From NCBI GenBank assembly GCA_017893485.1, contig CM030367.1, positions 139,256,388-139,320,387 of the forward strand: a stretch of 64,000 bases of DNA, written 5' to 3'. Under the pieces are notes generated by a model. That model was not told the DNA's origin and did not search any database. It worked only from the letters and a program-made list of their open reading frames with translations. Below, one piece after another: positions 1-11,014 of the stretch (its first letter is position 1; every line of letters begins with the position of its first letter). The position numbers were made by a program, and so were the translations under genes. The DNA is from Hemerocallis citrina. Lineage: Eukaryota; Streptophyta; Magnoliopsida; Asparagales; Asphodelaceae.

Positions 1-347
1 ATCTATCTTTTCACTGGAAATTAGGGATTACATTTCTTATCTATACACAAGAATTACATGCCTAATCTGATCCCTGAGATGCCTATAAATACCCCCCATC
101 CATCTCCATTAAGAGGTAATCAATCTTTTGCTAGTTAAACGCTCTTTCATAATCATTTCTGGTTACTGACTTGAGCGTCAGAGGGTGCATTGCCGGGATC
201 AATCTTGGTGTCTCGCACTTTTTGCAGGTAAACGGCGGGAGTCAACGGTCAAACTCCGGCAGAACAGGTTAGAGATTTGCTATTCATGTTTTCCTAAGAA
301 TCCACAAATACTGTCTGTTTATCCCCACACCAGATTTAGCGGTAACA
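1..347 (+). mobile_element. Ty3/gypsy-like LTR, 3' part
   Basis: The segment has no coding potential of its own. It has the look of the downstream part of a plant Tat/Athila-type LTR: a CTATAAATACC TATA-like box near 83, then a GAGCGTCAGAGGGTG...TTTTTGCAGGT stretch (173-233) and a CCTAAGAATCCAC segment, ending in GGTAACA at 347. Immediately after it the sequence becomes recognisable copia gag, so this is probably a solo or truncated LTR that inserted into gag. Its start, and hence the 5-bp target duplication, lie outside the window. The open frame that runs from 185 into gag is a chance fusion across this boundary. Confidence 0.5.
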
Positions 348-1528
348 GTAAGAAAGATGCTGAACCACAACAATCAAAGAAGAAGACATTAACATTCAAA
401 GCCATGTCATACTCCGAAGATGAAGAAGAAGATGAGGAGGAGATTGCCATGTTCACAAGGAGATTTAAAAAGTTCCTAAGGAAAGGTAAGTTTAATTCAA
501 AGTTTAAAGATTCTAATAATCCTCCAACTTGTTTCAGGTGTAACAAGGTAGGCCATATGAAGAAGGATTGTTCACTAGAAAACGCAAAATCTAAAGGAAA
601 GACATCCAATTTCAAGAAGGATAAGTACACAAAAAACAAGTTCATCAAAAATAAAAAGGCATTCCAAGCAACTTGGGATGACAGTGATTCTTCTTTTGAA
701 GAAGAAATTGATGAGACCAACGAGGTTGCAAACGTGTGCTTCATGGCATCACAGACTCAAGTAAGTAATGGGTATGATTCAAATGATTTACTTGATACAT
801 TCAATGAAAATTTTCAAGAACTAAAAAAAAAGATTAGAGTTAAGAACTTAGAGAAAGTTAATCAAATATTTTCTCAAGAGAATCTTAACCTTGATAGAGA
901 AGTAAAATCTTTAAATTCTCGTATTTCAAGTCTAGATATGGATATTGAATCTCTAAAAAAGAATTATGAAGAGATATCCAAGAACGTATCTAAGTTTAAT
1001 AAAGGAAAAGAGAATTTAAATGATGTTCTTCAAAATCAAGTAAAATCTAGTCAAAAGTTTGGACTTGGTTTTAAAAAATCTCTTGAAAAAGATCATTCTA
1101 CTAAGAACACTAGTATAAATAAACATATATATATTTCTAGTGTTAGACATAAACTTTATGAATTCTTTGAAAAGCCTAAGTCTGCAAGTTCTACTGATAT
1201 AAGCAGATCTAAAATTCAGTCAAGTCGACTGTATCCATCCACCAGTCGCCTGTCCAGAGGTACTGAGTCTTATTTAACAAGACTAAAACCTCATATAAGT
1301 CGACCTATATTACCTCCCAGTCGACTGACAGATAATAGAAGTCTACTGAAAGGTGTTATAAAGTCGACTGGACAGAGCAAAAATGTATGGGTTCCAGTCA
1401 AATTGAGTTCGAAAGATAGAACTGCTTATATAAACTCATACTTGCTAAATGTTTGTAATTCTGTTAATTTCATTGCTGCTTATGGTGGAAAATCAAACTC
1501 ATCATGGGTTTGGTTTCCCACAAACTAA
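348..1528 (+). pseudogene. gag: copia gag, C-terminal part (element SIRE-1)
   Basis: Gag packages the element RNA into cytoplasmic virus-like particles. The visible part starts at an acidic serine-rich stretch (from about 397), followed by a basic segment and a CCHC zinc knuckle, C-x2-C-x4-H-x4-C, at 530-571. Then come a lysine-rich linker, an acidic patch with a WDDSDSS motif, a long region predicted to be coiled coil (about 800-1060) and a serine/arginine/threonine-rich tail containing four GTCGAC motifs (1224-1368). The N-terminal capsid-like part is absent, replaced by the LTR at 1-347. The frame closes with TAA at 1526-1528, just before the protease; in intact relatives gag and pol are read as one polyprotein, so this stop is probably a lesion. 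Confidence 0.8.
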
Positions 1529-1580
1529 TATTTTTTGGACCCAATGAAAAGGGTACCATATTCACATTGGATATTTTATA

Positions 1581-2870
1581 GGTACCTAAGAAAGATCGTT
1601 GGATACTTGACAGCGGATGTTCTAAGCATATGATTGGTCATGCCAACCTCCTATCTACCATACAAAACATTGATAGAGGAACAGTTACTTTTGGCGACAA
1701 CAATAAAGGAAAAGTCATAGGAATTGGTATGGTCGGTAAAGACACTAACCCTTCTATAGAAAATGTTTTATTAGTTAGTGGACTTAAGCATAATCTATTA
1801 AGTATTAGTCAACTTTGTGATAAAGGTTATAAAATTGTGTTTGAAAAAAAATGCTTGTTTAATTTATGATTCTACCATGCAAAACATAATTTTTCATGGT
1901 TTTAGGAAAAACAACATTTATGAGTTATGTTTGAAAGCAAATGAGTTTTCAATGATTTTAGCCTCTAATAATGATTCTTGGCTTTGGCATAGACATTTTG
2001 GTCATGTGAATATGAAAAATCTCTCTAAATAGTCTAAGTACAACCTAGTTAAAGGGCTACCAAGACTATCCTTTAAAAAGGATAAGTTATGTGATGCATG
2101 TCAACTAGGTAAACAAATTAAATCTACCTTTAAGACAAAAGAAGTAATTTCTACTAGTAAACCGCTCGAATTAATTCATATGGATTTATTTGGCCCTACT
2201 AGAATTGTTTCTTTAAATAAAAGTAGATATGTATTTGTTTTAGTAGATGATTTTTCATGATTCACGTGGACTTTCTTTTTAAAACATAAAAATGATGCTT
2301 TTGATGAATTTGCAAATTTTTGTAAACGAATTCAAAATCAAAAGTCTCTAACCATAGTCATTTTTAGAAGTGATCATGGTGGAGAATTTGAAAATAAAGC
2401 GTTTGCAGAATATTGCAACAAGAATAGTATAACTCATTCATTTGAATTTCCTAGAGCTTCACCACAAAATGAAGTGGTTGAAAGGAAAAATAGGACTTTG
2501 CAAGAATGTGCACGTACCATGCTTGTTGAAAGCAATTTACCTAAGTATTTGTGGGCTGAAGCTAATGCTACAGCTTGTTATGTTTTAAACAGAATTTTGA
2601 TAAGGCCTAAGCTAAAGAAGACTTGTTATGAGTTATTTTTTAATAAAATTCCTAAGGTCTCTTACTTTAAGACATTTGGTTGCAAGTGTTTTATTCTGAA
2701 CACTGAAGATAATTTAGATAAATTTGATCCTAGATCTAATGAGGGTATCTTTGTTGGGTACTCAAATAGGAGTAAAGCATATAGAATCTTCAACAAGTCA
2801 ACAATGACTATTGAAGAATCCATGCATGTTATATTTGATGAATCTCTGCCATCATCGAATTTAATTGAAG
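1581..2870 (+). pseudogene. pol: copia protease and integrase (SIRE-1)
   Basis: The aspartic protease motif D-S-G (1609-1617) sits in a WILDSGCSKHM context. The following protease segment is open to 1869; a one-base frameshift near 1862 continues it in another frame. The integrase has an HHCC zinc finger (WHRHFGH...CDACQ, about 1984-2103) interrupted by TAG at 2030-2032. Its DDE catalytic core has Asp at 2183, Asp at 2372 (SDHGGEFEN) and Glu at 2480 (VERKN), all retained. A TGA near 2258 also breaks the core. The C-terminal [10 protein letters not shown] region, typical of copia integrase, is near 2758. Integrase would insert the cDNA into the chromosome, but the stops make this copy inactive. 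Confidence 0.88.
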
Positions 2871-3099
2871 ATGATGAAACTAATTCATCACCTTTAAATA
2901 AAGTAATTACATCTTTAGAACAAACTAGTCTTGCGGATAAGTCGACCGATAAGGAAGTCAAGTCGACTGATGTGAAACAGTCGACTGAGGAACTTGTCAA
3001 GTCGACTGATCCTGTTGTGATATCTCAAACTTTACCAAAATCTTTTGTTGAAGTTAGAGATCATCCTCATGACTTAATAATTGGTGACATCTCACATGG

Positions 3100-4220
3100 T
3101 ATTCATACGAGATCACATATGAATATGATATCTCACACAACATTCTTATCGGATTTTGAACCGAAAAATATACAAGAAGCATGTGAGAATGAATTTTGGA
3201 TGAATGCCATGCAAGATGAGTTAAACCAATTTATAAGGAATGATGTATGGGATTTAGTTCTACGACCTCTTGATCATACTATAATTGGTACTAAATGGGT
3301 ATTCAAGAATAAGTTAGATGAATCAGGACAAGTTGTTAGGAACAAAGCTAGACTAGTTGCTCAGGAATATAATCAAGAAGAAGACATAGATTTTGATGAA
3401 ACATATGCTCCTGTTGCTAGATTAGAATCAATTCGTATTTTATTATCTTCTGCTTGTTTTATGAATTTCACACTTTATCAAATGGATGTTAAAAGTGCAT
3501 TCCTTAATGGGTTTATAAAGGAGGATGTTTATGTTAAACAACCACCAGGTTTTGAGCATGAACAATTCCCAAACCATGTTTTTTAAATTGAAAAAGGCTT
3601 TATACGGTCTTAAACAAGCACCTCGTGCTTGGTATGATCGACTGAAGACTTTTCTTTTAGAAACAGGTTTTGAAATAGGTAAAGTAGATACTACTTTGTT
3701 TATTAGGAGAATTAAAAATGATATTTTCATCATACAAATATATGTTGACGATATAATTTTTGGTTCTACTAATAGCAATCTATGTCAAGAGTTTGCTAAC
3801 ACCATGAAAAACGAGTTTGAGATGAGTTACATGGGTGAACTCAATTATTTCCTTGGACTACAAATTAAGCAGTCACAAAATGGCATGTTCATTAATCAAG
3901 GAAAATATGCAAAGGAATTACTCAAACGTTTTAACATGGATAGCACAAGTAGTAAGGCCACACCTATGGCTACTACCACTACCGTTGACAAAGATATATT
4001 AGGTAAGAGTGTCGATCAGAAACTCTATCGAGGTATGATTGGCTCCCTCTTATATATAACTGCTAGGTATACCAGACATTATGTTCAGTGTATGTTTGTG
4101 TGCTAGATATCAGTCAAGTCCTAAAGAATTTCACTTGAAAGCTATGAAACGAATTTTAAGATATATTAAAGACACATCTGATTATAGTTTATTCTATCCA
4201 CACACTGATAATTTTTAACT
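3100..4220 (+). pseudogene. pol: copia reverse transcriptase (SIRE-1)
   Basis: The RNA-dependent DNA polymerase starts with the copia-typical linker (about 3165-3240, [12 protein letters not shown]) and contains the [15 protein letters not shown] and [11 protein letters not shown] motifs. A frameshift near 3580 moves the reading to a second frame, which continues through LKKALYGLKQAPRAWYD and the catalytic YVDDIIFGS box (about 3741-3767). It ends at TAG 4104-4106. Between 4107 and 4220 the sequence still resembles the RT-RNase H connection but has several stops. The segment 2941-3006, between integrase and RT, carries four in-frame GTCGAC motifs that encode repeated Ser-Thr-Asp/Glu triplets. 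Confidence 0.88.
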
Positions 4221-4221
4221 T

Positions 4222-4695
4222 TTGTCGTATAGTGATGCTGATTTTGCTGGCAGTAAAACTGATCGCAAGAGCACTAGTGAGACATGTCACTTTTTGGGAC
4301 ATTCACTAGTTTTTTGGTGTAGTAGGAAGCAAAATTCAGTATCCCTATCTACTACAGAAGCTGAATATATCGCTGCAAGTTTGGCTCGTGCCCAAATTTT
4401 GTGGATGAAACAAACCCTATTAGATTATGGTATTTCTTTTGAAAGACCTTCAATAATGTGTGATAATACAAGTGCCATTAACTTATCTAAAAATCCAGTT
4501 CAGCATTCACGCACGAAACATATTGATATTCGACATCATTTTCTACGTGATCATGTTTTAAAAGGAGACATCTCTTTAGACTTTATCTCTACTGATAAAC
4601 AAGTAGCTGATATCTTTACCAAACCCCTTAAAGAAGACACCTTTATAACTTTAAGAAGAGAACTAGGAATTTGTGATTTTCTTGATATTTGTTGA
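4222..4695 (+). pseudogene. pol: copia RNase H (SIRE-1)
   Basis: This is a well-preserved RNase H domain of about 157 codons, which removes the RNA strand during reverse transcription. It begins at the YSDADFAGS motif and retains RKSTS, the STTEAEYIAA acidic active-site box (about 4350), CDNTSAINLSKNP and the TKHIDIRHHFLRD motif. It ends with IFTKPLKED and a stop at 4693-4695. There is no break inside the domain, unlike the preceding RT, from which it is separated by stops at 4104-4218. The start given is the first open codon, not a true initiation site, since the domain is made as part of the polyprotein. Confidence 0.88.
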
Positions 4696-5136
4696 TTTTT
4701 ATTTTTGTAAGTCGACTTACACATGTTGTTCAGTTGACTTCCATATATTGTTTTCTATAATTATTTTTCTTCTCTGAACAGTCGACTGAGATGTTCAACC
4801 AGTCGACCGACCAGTTGTGATAATTATTTATGGATTTTTTTTTCTCTCGACTAAGTTGACTGCATACTAAGAACAGTCGACTGTCGCGACTTATTCTGTC
4901 TTCCGATCGAATCGTCGCACAGTTTTTGAGATGTCTATTCATCTTTTGACTCGCCTTTGACCATTCTCGGCTGTTGATTTCATTTTATCTTTGATCTCAG
5001 CCGTTACCATCTAGTTAAAACCCTAAAACTCTACCCTCCTTCCTTTTCACGTTTACCCCAAATTTTTACCCAGATCTGGAGAAGAAGAGAAGAGAAGAGA
5101 AGAGAATCGAAGTCGACTGCTAGTGCTGCTGCCTTC
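4696..5136 (+). other. spacer between pol and the extra ORF, with GTCGAC palindromes
   Basis: This is a non-coding interval. It holds exact GTCGAC sites at 4711, 4781, 4802, 4876 and 5112, most embedded in AGTCGACT, plus near-matches such as AGTTGACT at 4733. A GAAGAAGAGAAGAGAAGAGA purine run lies at 5080-5105. It probably carries the leader and any promoter or splice acceptor for the downstream ORF, but I cannot define these. Confidence 0.6.
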
Positions 5137-5244
5137 TTGAGAGGATCTAATCCAGTGCTCTCTAGTCGATCTCCAGTTCCTTTGCTGTTGATTCTTTGCA
5201 TCTTCTTGTTGGTACATTTTTTCATCCATCTTTTCTTTCATATT

Positions 5245-6280
5245 ATGGCACCCAAAAGATCAAAAATCTCTCATGTCGATGAGGGTTCTTCTAAAGATTA
5301 CACCCAGTATCTTAGAAGTCCAGATTTAGTAGGAAAATGGTTTATCATTTGCACCATGGTTATCTTTCAGGGTAGATTTGTTAACTTTTCGGATCTTGAC
5401 ATATTTAACCTTGTGTCTTTATTTCAAAACTGTAGTCTTTTTGATTTCCTGTCTCTAGAAAATCAACCCTGTTACTACCCTCAACTTATTTATCTGTTTT
5501 ATACCAATATGAGGGTTGTTCAATCGGATGATGGTGAAGTAATAATTTACTCTTCTGTCAAAAATAAGAAGATGAAACTCACATCTGAGAGAATTAATCT
5601 AATTATGGGTATAGACGATGAGGGACTTGATTTAGGAGATATCATGATGGACGATGCCTCCATCTTATCTAAAATCTATTTGCCCAATCATGGACCCCTA
5701 ATGACCAATAAATCAATTACTCCTATTGCAAAACTTGTTGCACTGATACTGTCATATAATATTATCCCTAAAACAGAGAGTTATGATCAGTATTCCATGA
5801 AATTACAACAAGCTGTTTATGCAATTTTTTGTAAAATCAGTCTCAATTGGGGTCGTATCATCTTTCCTAGACTTCATAAGTCTCATTCCACTTTTCTTCC
5901 TTTTGGTGCCTTACTTACCCGTGTTTTCTGTGCTTGTGGTGTCGATCTCGACTTAGAGACAAATGTTGTCAAGCACTATGAATGCTTTGATCGTGCAAGT
6001 TTAGCACGCATGAAGCTTCTTGGTTCTCCACCTAGGTCTACCGCTAGGACTTCCCCCCAAACCCAAGTTTCTTTAGCCACTTCTGCTCGACCATCTCCAG
6101 CTTCTAGTTCTTCTCGCCCCCGAACCGATTTTGGTGATCTGCAGTATTTATAATGCTGTTAATTATCTCATGGATCGTCAAGATGCTCTTGAATCCCCAA
6201 TTTTCCATCTGACTCATCTGTTCACTTCTCAATTTCCTCCTCCCTCTCAAGATGACGAAGATGACGAAGACGAAGACTAA
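5245..6280 (+). CDS. SIRE-type additional ORF in the env position (frameshifted near its end)
   Basis: This is a second ORF downstream of pol. The ATG at 5245 starts MAPKRSK. The body resembles the plant-specific retrotransposon domain found in SIRE-like elements and often annotated 'putative plant transposon protein'; its function is unknown. It has a globular core (about residues 20-260, with segments such as GRFVNFSDLDIFN and LTSERINLIMG), then a Ser/Pro/Arg-rich linker. A stop at 6151-6153 is followed, in another frame, by sequence that reads on plausibly (NYLMDRQDALE...) into an acidic DDEDDEDED tail ending at TAA 6278-6280, so one indel near 6150 is likely. The same frame is open upstream to 5137 and would add a very hydrophobic stretch of about 20 residues (5185-5244). 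I do not see an N-glycosylated envelope-like ectodomain. Confidence 0.65.
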
Positions 6281-6625
6281 TGAGTTTTTTATTTTATTTA
6301 CTATTTTTTACCTCTTATTGCATTTTGGTATTTGGTATTTTGTACTAGTTTTGAACTAAAGACTCAGTTGTTATAAATTAGTTTCTTTGTGTTATTTTGT
6401 TTGTGTGCAATTTTCTTTCTTCCCATTTTGTCTTTTTGTTGATGACAAAGGGGGAGAAAACATGTCTCTATCAGTCTCTCTCTGTTAATTTTTTTTTGTG
6501 AGAATTTTTGCATACCTTAAGTATTGTGAAAATATATGCATGATGTATTTCTGATAGGGGGAGAATATGAATGCTTGTATTTTTTATTATTTTCTTTTAT
6601 TATCAGCTATTGTATTGTCATCATC
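6281..6625 (+). other. 3' non-coding region with two upstream PPT-like purine tracts
   Basis: This is a T-rich, non-coding interval between the extra ORF and the LTR. Purine runs AAAGGGGGAGAAAA (about 6448) and GATAGGGGGAGAAT (about 6555) resemble the proper polypurine tract next to the LTR, giving three PPT-like tracts within about 190 bp. Confidence 0.6.
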
Positions 6626-6639
6626 AAAAGGGGGGAGAA
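6626..6639 (+). promoter_or_regulatory. polypurine tract (plus-strand primer) of SIRE-1
   Basis: AAAAGGGGGGAGAA lies directly against the LTR start TGTTGATGATT. This is the expected position of the RNase H-resistant primer for second-strand synthesis and fixes the orientation as plus. Confidence 0.85.
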
Positions 6640-8082
6640 TGTTGATGATTGATTTTGATGATTACAACACAATGCAAAATGTGTCTGTGCTATGCTTTAT
6701 ATAATTGCAGGTTGTATCAAAAGTCATCATATATGATACACAAAGGCCTCAAAGCTAATTGATCAAGCAAGTCACAATATTCTAAAGCTGAACAAATGAT
6801 CAAGCACAGCTCTAGATAAAGACAATGGCTAAAAGCTTCACTCAAGACTCAAGACTCAAGTCAAGACCAAAGCTTCAATGTCATCTATTTGTGTGTCTTG
6901 TAAACAATGTAATTTTTTCTCTTTGATTGAGTCTTAGAATGATGTACAGCCTTGTCACACACACATACACTCACATATACTTTTTATAACTGTGTTTTTG
7001 CAAAATCCAAAGGTCGAAACAGCTTGAACTAGATCAACTGTTGAGTACCAGTCAACTGCTCCTTAGAACTAGTCGACTGAGTCTGTACAAAACTGCCTGA
7101 TCTTATTCAAACTCTGATCAGTCGACTCATAGAGGCAACCCAGTCGACTGTTCAAGTGATTTCGACAGTTTACTGATTTCAAAAGCTGATTTTCGAATTC
7201 AAAACTCTTTATCCATTATTTATCCGTTGATTAACAGTTAGAAGAAACTGTTTTTAACGGTCAGGGATTCTAGTCTATAAATATAGCCTAAGAATCACCT
7301 TTAAAAAGTTCGAAGCATGTTTTTGAGAAAAATCTAAGTATTGTACATTCAAGAGAAAAGATTTCAAAACTCACTTAAGTCTTGGTTCTCTGTCTTCAGT
7401 CCAGCATAACATTGATTTCGTTTTGGACTGAATTTAGAAGTCAACCAGTTAGCCACGTACAATATCACAATCACAACAAGGCTATAGGTTGATTGTAAAC
7501 AATTTTATTGTTTTTCTTTTTCCTCTCGGTTGGAGAGTAGGACTCTAGGGTGTAGAGTCAGGTTTTTCACTCTTGGTGGAAGAGTGGGTTGCTTTCTCTG
7601 GTTGAAAGAAAGGACTACGGGTTGGACAAGGTTGTTTTCTAAATGCCGTAGAGTATTCTTGTAATTTTTTTCAAGAATAATGGAAAATCTCAAATGGGTT
7701 GCTTAGGGACTGGATGTAGGTCGGGAGGACCGAACCAGGATACATCGTGTGCACTCTGTGGTTGTATCTCTCTACTTGCATTTCAATTCTCTCAGTTTAT
7801 ATTTTTACTGTGAAACTTGTCTGGACAGTCGACTGTGTACTCCTATAAGTCGACCGGTTAGACTCGTACTACTCTGAGTAAATTGTGTGATAAGTTGACT
7901 GTCTCATCTCTAAGTCAACTTCTCAGACTTCTTTAAAATACTTTTCTTTTGTCGCTTCAGTCGACTGGTTTATCCCTTCAAGTCGACTAAACCGAAGAAA
8001 TTCTCAATTCCGCTTTTTAAATTTTTATAAAACACTATTCACACCCCCTCTAGCGTTTCTTGCCTGCCTACATGATCCAACA
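6640..8082 (+). repeat. 3' LTR of SIRE-1 (1443 bp)
   Basis: The LTR begins TGTTGATGATTG after the polypurine tract and ends ATGATCCAACA, so it has the TG...CA ends of an LTR. A TATA-like TCTATAAATATA lies at 7274-7285. Exact GTCGAC motifs occur at 7072, 7121, 7143, 7828, 7849, 7960 and 7982, with several one-mismatch versions between. The sequence before the end (CACCCCCTCTAG) resembles SIRE LTR termini. There is no coding capacity. Confidence 0.85.
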
Positions 8083-9956
8083 AGGCTTACACGCTCACCA
8101 TTTTTTGATGGAAAATGCTATGATGTTTGGAAAGTTCGTATGTCTCGTTTTCTACAGATGCTTGGAGAAGAAGTATGAAACATGTGCATAAACAAAACTG
8201 AGATTCTTGTCAGTGGTGGAAAGAGGGCATTCACAAAAGCTGAACAAGCATTGAAAACTACAAATTCCATGGCTATGACAGCACTCTATGCAGGGTGAAC
8301 ATTGCGAAATTAATGCGATGCGAGCAAAATTGTAAGACAACATACAAAATTTGGAACAACATGCTGAAACGACATGAGGGAACTACTTCTGAGGTAAAAG
8401 CTAAAGTAAATTTATGTTTTTATAAGTTTGATGTTTTTCGTATGTTGTCAGGAGAAAATGTAGATCAAATGCTTGTTCGTTTTGATATCATTGCACACTA
8501 GATTAAGAGCTTAGGAAAGAGGTTGGATGATGACCGAAAGGTCGGAAAACTCATAAGCTGTCTCACGCCCGAGTGAAATGTAAAAGCTGCTGCAATGAGG
8601 GAAACTCTTTAGGAAAAGGGATTTGATTACTATACATTCCAAGGAAAGCTTAAGATATACGATATGGAGATGACAGAAACTAAAAGATACAGACATAACA
8701 TCGGGATTGAACCAAAAACTGAAGAGAGGACCATTGCCCTAAAAGCAGAGAAATCACGTCCATCCAAATCAAAATCAGACCATGAAGAATCAGACAAAGA
8801 TTTCATACAGCTAACTAAACAATTCTGTAAGCATAAAACGCAAAAAGTACAGCAGGTCACAAAAAGAAAGAGACAAAGACAAAAATGATGTGTGCTACAA
8901 ATGCCACAAGCCAGGACATACACTCCCAAACTGTCCCCTATCGAAAGGTAACAAAGATTATCATCACTCCAATTCAGGATTGAGAAAGAAGGCATCGAAG
9001 GCAACGTGGCTAGACTCAGATTCAAGTAAAGATGAGAAATATCACAACAATATCGGCTTCATGGCTCTTGAGAATGGTGAGGTGCAATCACCATCTCAAG
9101 AAGAGGTAATCGAAGAACCCACTTATGATGAGTTAGTAGATATGTGTAATGGATTAAAAAATTATACTAAGAAATTGAGTCATAAACTAAGACAATGTAA
9201 ACAAATTCCAAATGAATCTCATGACTCTTGCATCGCTAAAAATCAAAAACTGAAAAATATAAAATCCTTGATCATGGAAAAATTCAAGTCATTTAGAAAA
9301 GATCATGATGTATTGCTAGAGGAAAATGAACTCTTAAAACAACAAATTCAAGAATCCTTAGCAACACATGATGAACACTTGAGAGAAATTTATGAGAAAC
9401 CTGTTTATATTGCTAAGCTCACTGATGATTTAAAAGAATGTGAAAGAAAGTTAGACGAGGTAGTGGAAGGTTGTAACGAAGCTCTTGAGCAAAATAGAAT
9501 ACTTGATGCTACCCTAGACACTCTTCGTTGGAACACTAAAGATGATGAGATGACTAGGAAAAGACTTTGTAAAAGAGTAATTGAGCTCGAGAAAATTGTT
9601 GAAAAATATGAAGGGTCCAATTACCTTATTACAAAGAATTCAAGATCTTACCATGATAATCGAGGGCTTGGTTACAATGAGCCAACACAACATAAAAAAT
9701 CTAAGCAATCTTGTCATACACATACCACCAAAAAAGTTACAAACCAACACACATTTATGCATATGTGCATGACCCAAAGCATAATCGCATTACTTGTCAC
9801 TATTGTTGTATATTAGGGCATATTTCTTATAATTGTGCTTTAAAAAGGAATACTAACTTCATTTGGATAAATAAGAATACACGTGTAGGAACAGTACCTA
9901 CTTGGATACATGCTAATCTTAACATCGGTAGGTACATCAATGCACTTCACCTATAG
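8083..9956 (+). pseudogene. gag: copia gag remnant (SIRE-2)
   Basis: This is a gag gene with many lesions. It starts in an N-terminal copia gag motif (SPFFDGKCYDVWKVRM, 8098-8145) and passes through UBN2-like segments (8295-8501, 8511-8640) in shifting frames, with stops near 8176, 8296, 8502, 8574 and 8610. A CCHC knuckle (C-YK-C-HKPG-H-TLPN-C, 8893-8934) follows a basic KKRKRQR-like tract. Next is an acidic WLDSDSS patch and a long coiled-coil-like region (about 9120-9620), open to 9816. A second, copia-like knuckle (CHYC...H....C) follows in another frame at about 9793-9840, within 9711-9956. Two knuckles and a long coiled coil are typical of large SIRE-type Gag proteins. Confidence 0.75.
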
Positions 9957-10162
9957 ATTGGTAGCACCTTGATAGTGGATGCCTAAAGCTCATGACAAAT
10001 GAAAACAACACTTTTGCATCACTATCAAGAAAAGAAGAGGGAAGATCATATTTTTTTTAAGGTAAAACAATTATAGTTTAATTCTTTGTCTGGTAAGCAA
10101 ATTTAAACTCATTTTGTTCTCAACTTGCTGATATCTTTACTAAGCCTTTAGATAAAAAATGA
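9957..10162 (+). pseudogene. pol: protease start joined to RNase H end: pol deletion scar (SIRE-2)
   Basis: At 9971 the frame reads D-S-G-C-L-K-L-M-T, a recognisable but mutated copia protease active site. At 10121-10162 another frame reads QLADIFTKPLDKK and stop, the final residues of copia RNase H. Integrase, RT and most of RNase H, normally about 3.3 kb, are missing between about 10060 and 10120. This makes the element non-autonomous. Confidence 0.75.
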
Positions 10163-11001
10163 TTTTATTCTTTGAAAGGATAACTGAAAGTTAATGATAT
10201 TTCAGCTTGAAAATGCATTTTGGTGACTGTACGCCTGTGAGGGTGTACAGTCGACTGGGCGGTCGACCGGCACTCTCGGTCTTCGTTTTGTTTTATACTT
10301 TGTTTTCAAAAAGTTTGGCTTTCAGTATTTGCGGTCAACCGAATAACCCTCTGTCTTGCGTTTTGTCTTTACAAGATGTGCGGTCGACCGGTTTGCTCTC
10401 GGGTTGATTTTTTTAATACTCAATTGGTGTTGCGGTCGACCGGTTATTTTCTTGGCTACTCATTTTGACTTTTAAGAGTCTTCTATTCATTATCTTCTAT
10501 ATTATTGGTTCTTATTCTGTTTTATGCCTCACCTTTGTATTGGAAAATCTCAAATCTATGATACCATGAAGAGCCCTCCGTGTATATCAAAGAGTTTCGC
10601 TATCAATGGTATTATGTAAGTAGATTTTCCTCCGTTTTCAAAATTATTATATTCCTCAAAACTCATCTCATGTTTTTTTTCTTTCGCTTATTGAATGTTC
10701 TTCACAAATTGCTTTTGGGGGACTATGTTCTCCATGTCTCTTTTGCCCCCTATTGGTGTGTTCCAAAAAGGGGGAGAATATTTTCATGAATCTTATGAAT
10801 ATTTTTAACACTGAAAGTAAATTTTTTTTTCTTCTTTGAAGTATTGAATTAAGGGGAAGTATTTGCATTTACAAATCTCTCTTAAAAGCTCTTTACCTAT
10901 GAAAATCTGTGTTACAAGAAGTACTAAATTCAGGGGGAGTATTTATATGCTTAATTGTTTAATTTTACTTTCAATATTCAAAGGCATGTTTTGTTCACAC
11001 C
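10163..11001 (+). other. 3' non-coding region of SIRE-2
   Basis: No gene is visible. There are GTCGAC motifs at 10250, 10262, 10383 and 10435, several in CGGTCGACCG context, and purine tracts resembling extra PPTs at about 10769, 10852 and 10933. No intact counterpart of the extra ORF of SIRE-1 can be read here. Confidence 0.6.
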
Positions 11002-11014
11002 AAAGGAGAGAGAT
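11002..11014 (+). promoter_or_regulatory. polypurine tract of SIRE-2
   Basis: AAAGGAGAGAGAT lies directly before the LTR start TGTTGACTATT and shows plus orientation. Confidence 0.7.

Larger units (their letters stand above)
348..8082 (+). mobile_element. SIRE/Maximus-type Ty1/copia retrotransposon (5' truncated)
   Basis: Gene order is gag, protease, integrase, reverse transcriptase, RNase H, then an additional ORF in the env position, a polypurine tract and a 3' LTR. An extra ORF after pol marks the SIRE/Maximus lineage of plant copia elements. The 5' LTR and the N-terminal half of gag are missing from the window; an LTR-like sequence of another family occupies 1-347. The coding part has at least two frameshifts and several stops, so the copy is dead. 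The 3' LTR ends in CCAACA at 8082, directly against the gag of a second SIRE-type element, so this copy probably inserted there. The following 5 bp, AGGCT, are the expected right target duplication. Confidence 0.85.

Noticed and set aside
185..346. N-terminal 54 codons of the long frame 185-1528
   Set aside because: They lie in LTR-like non-coding sequence; the frame is open into gag by chance across an insertion boundary.
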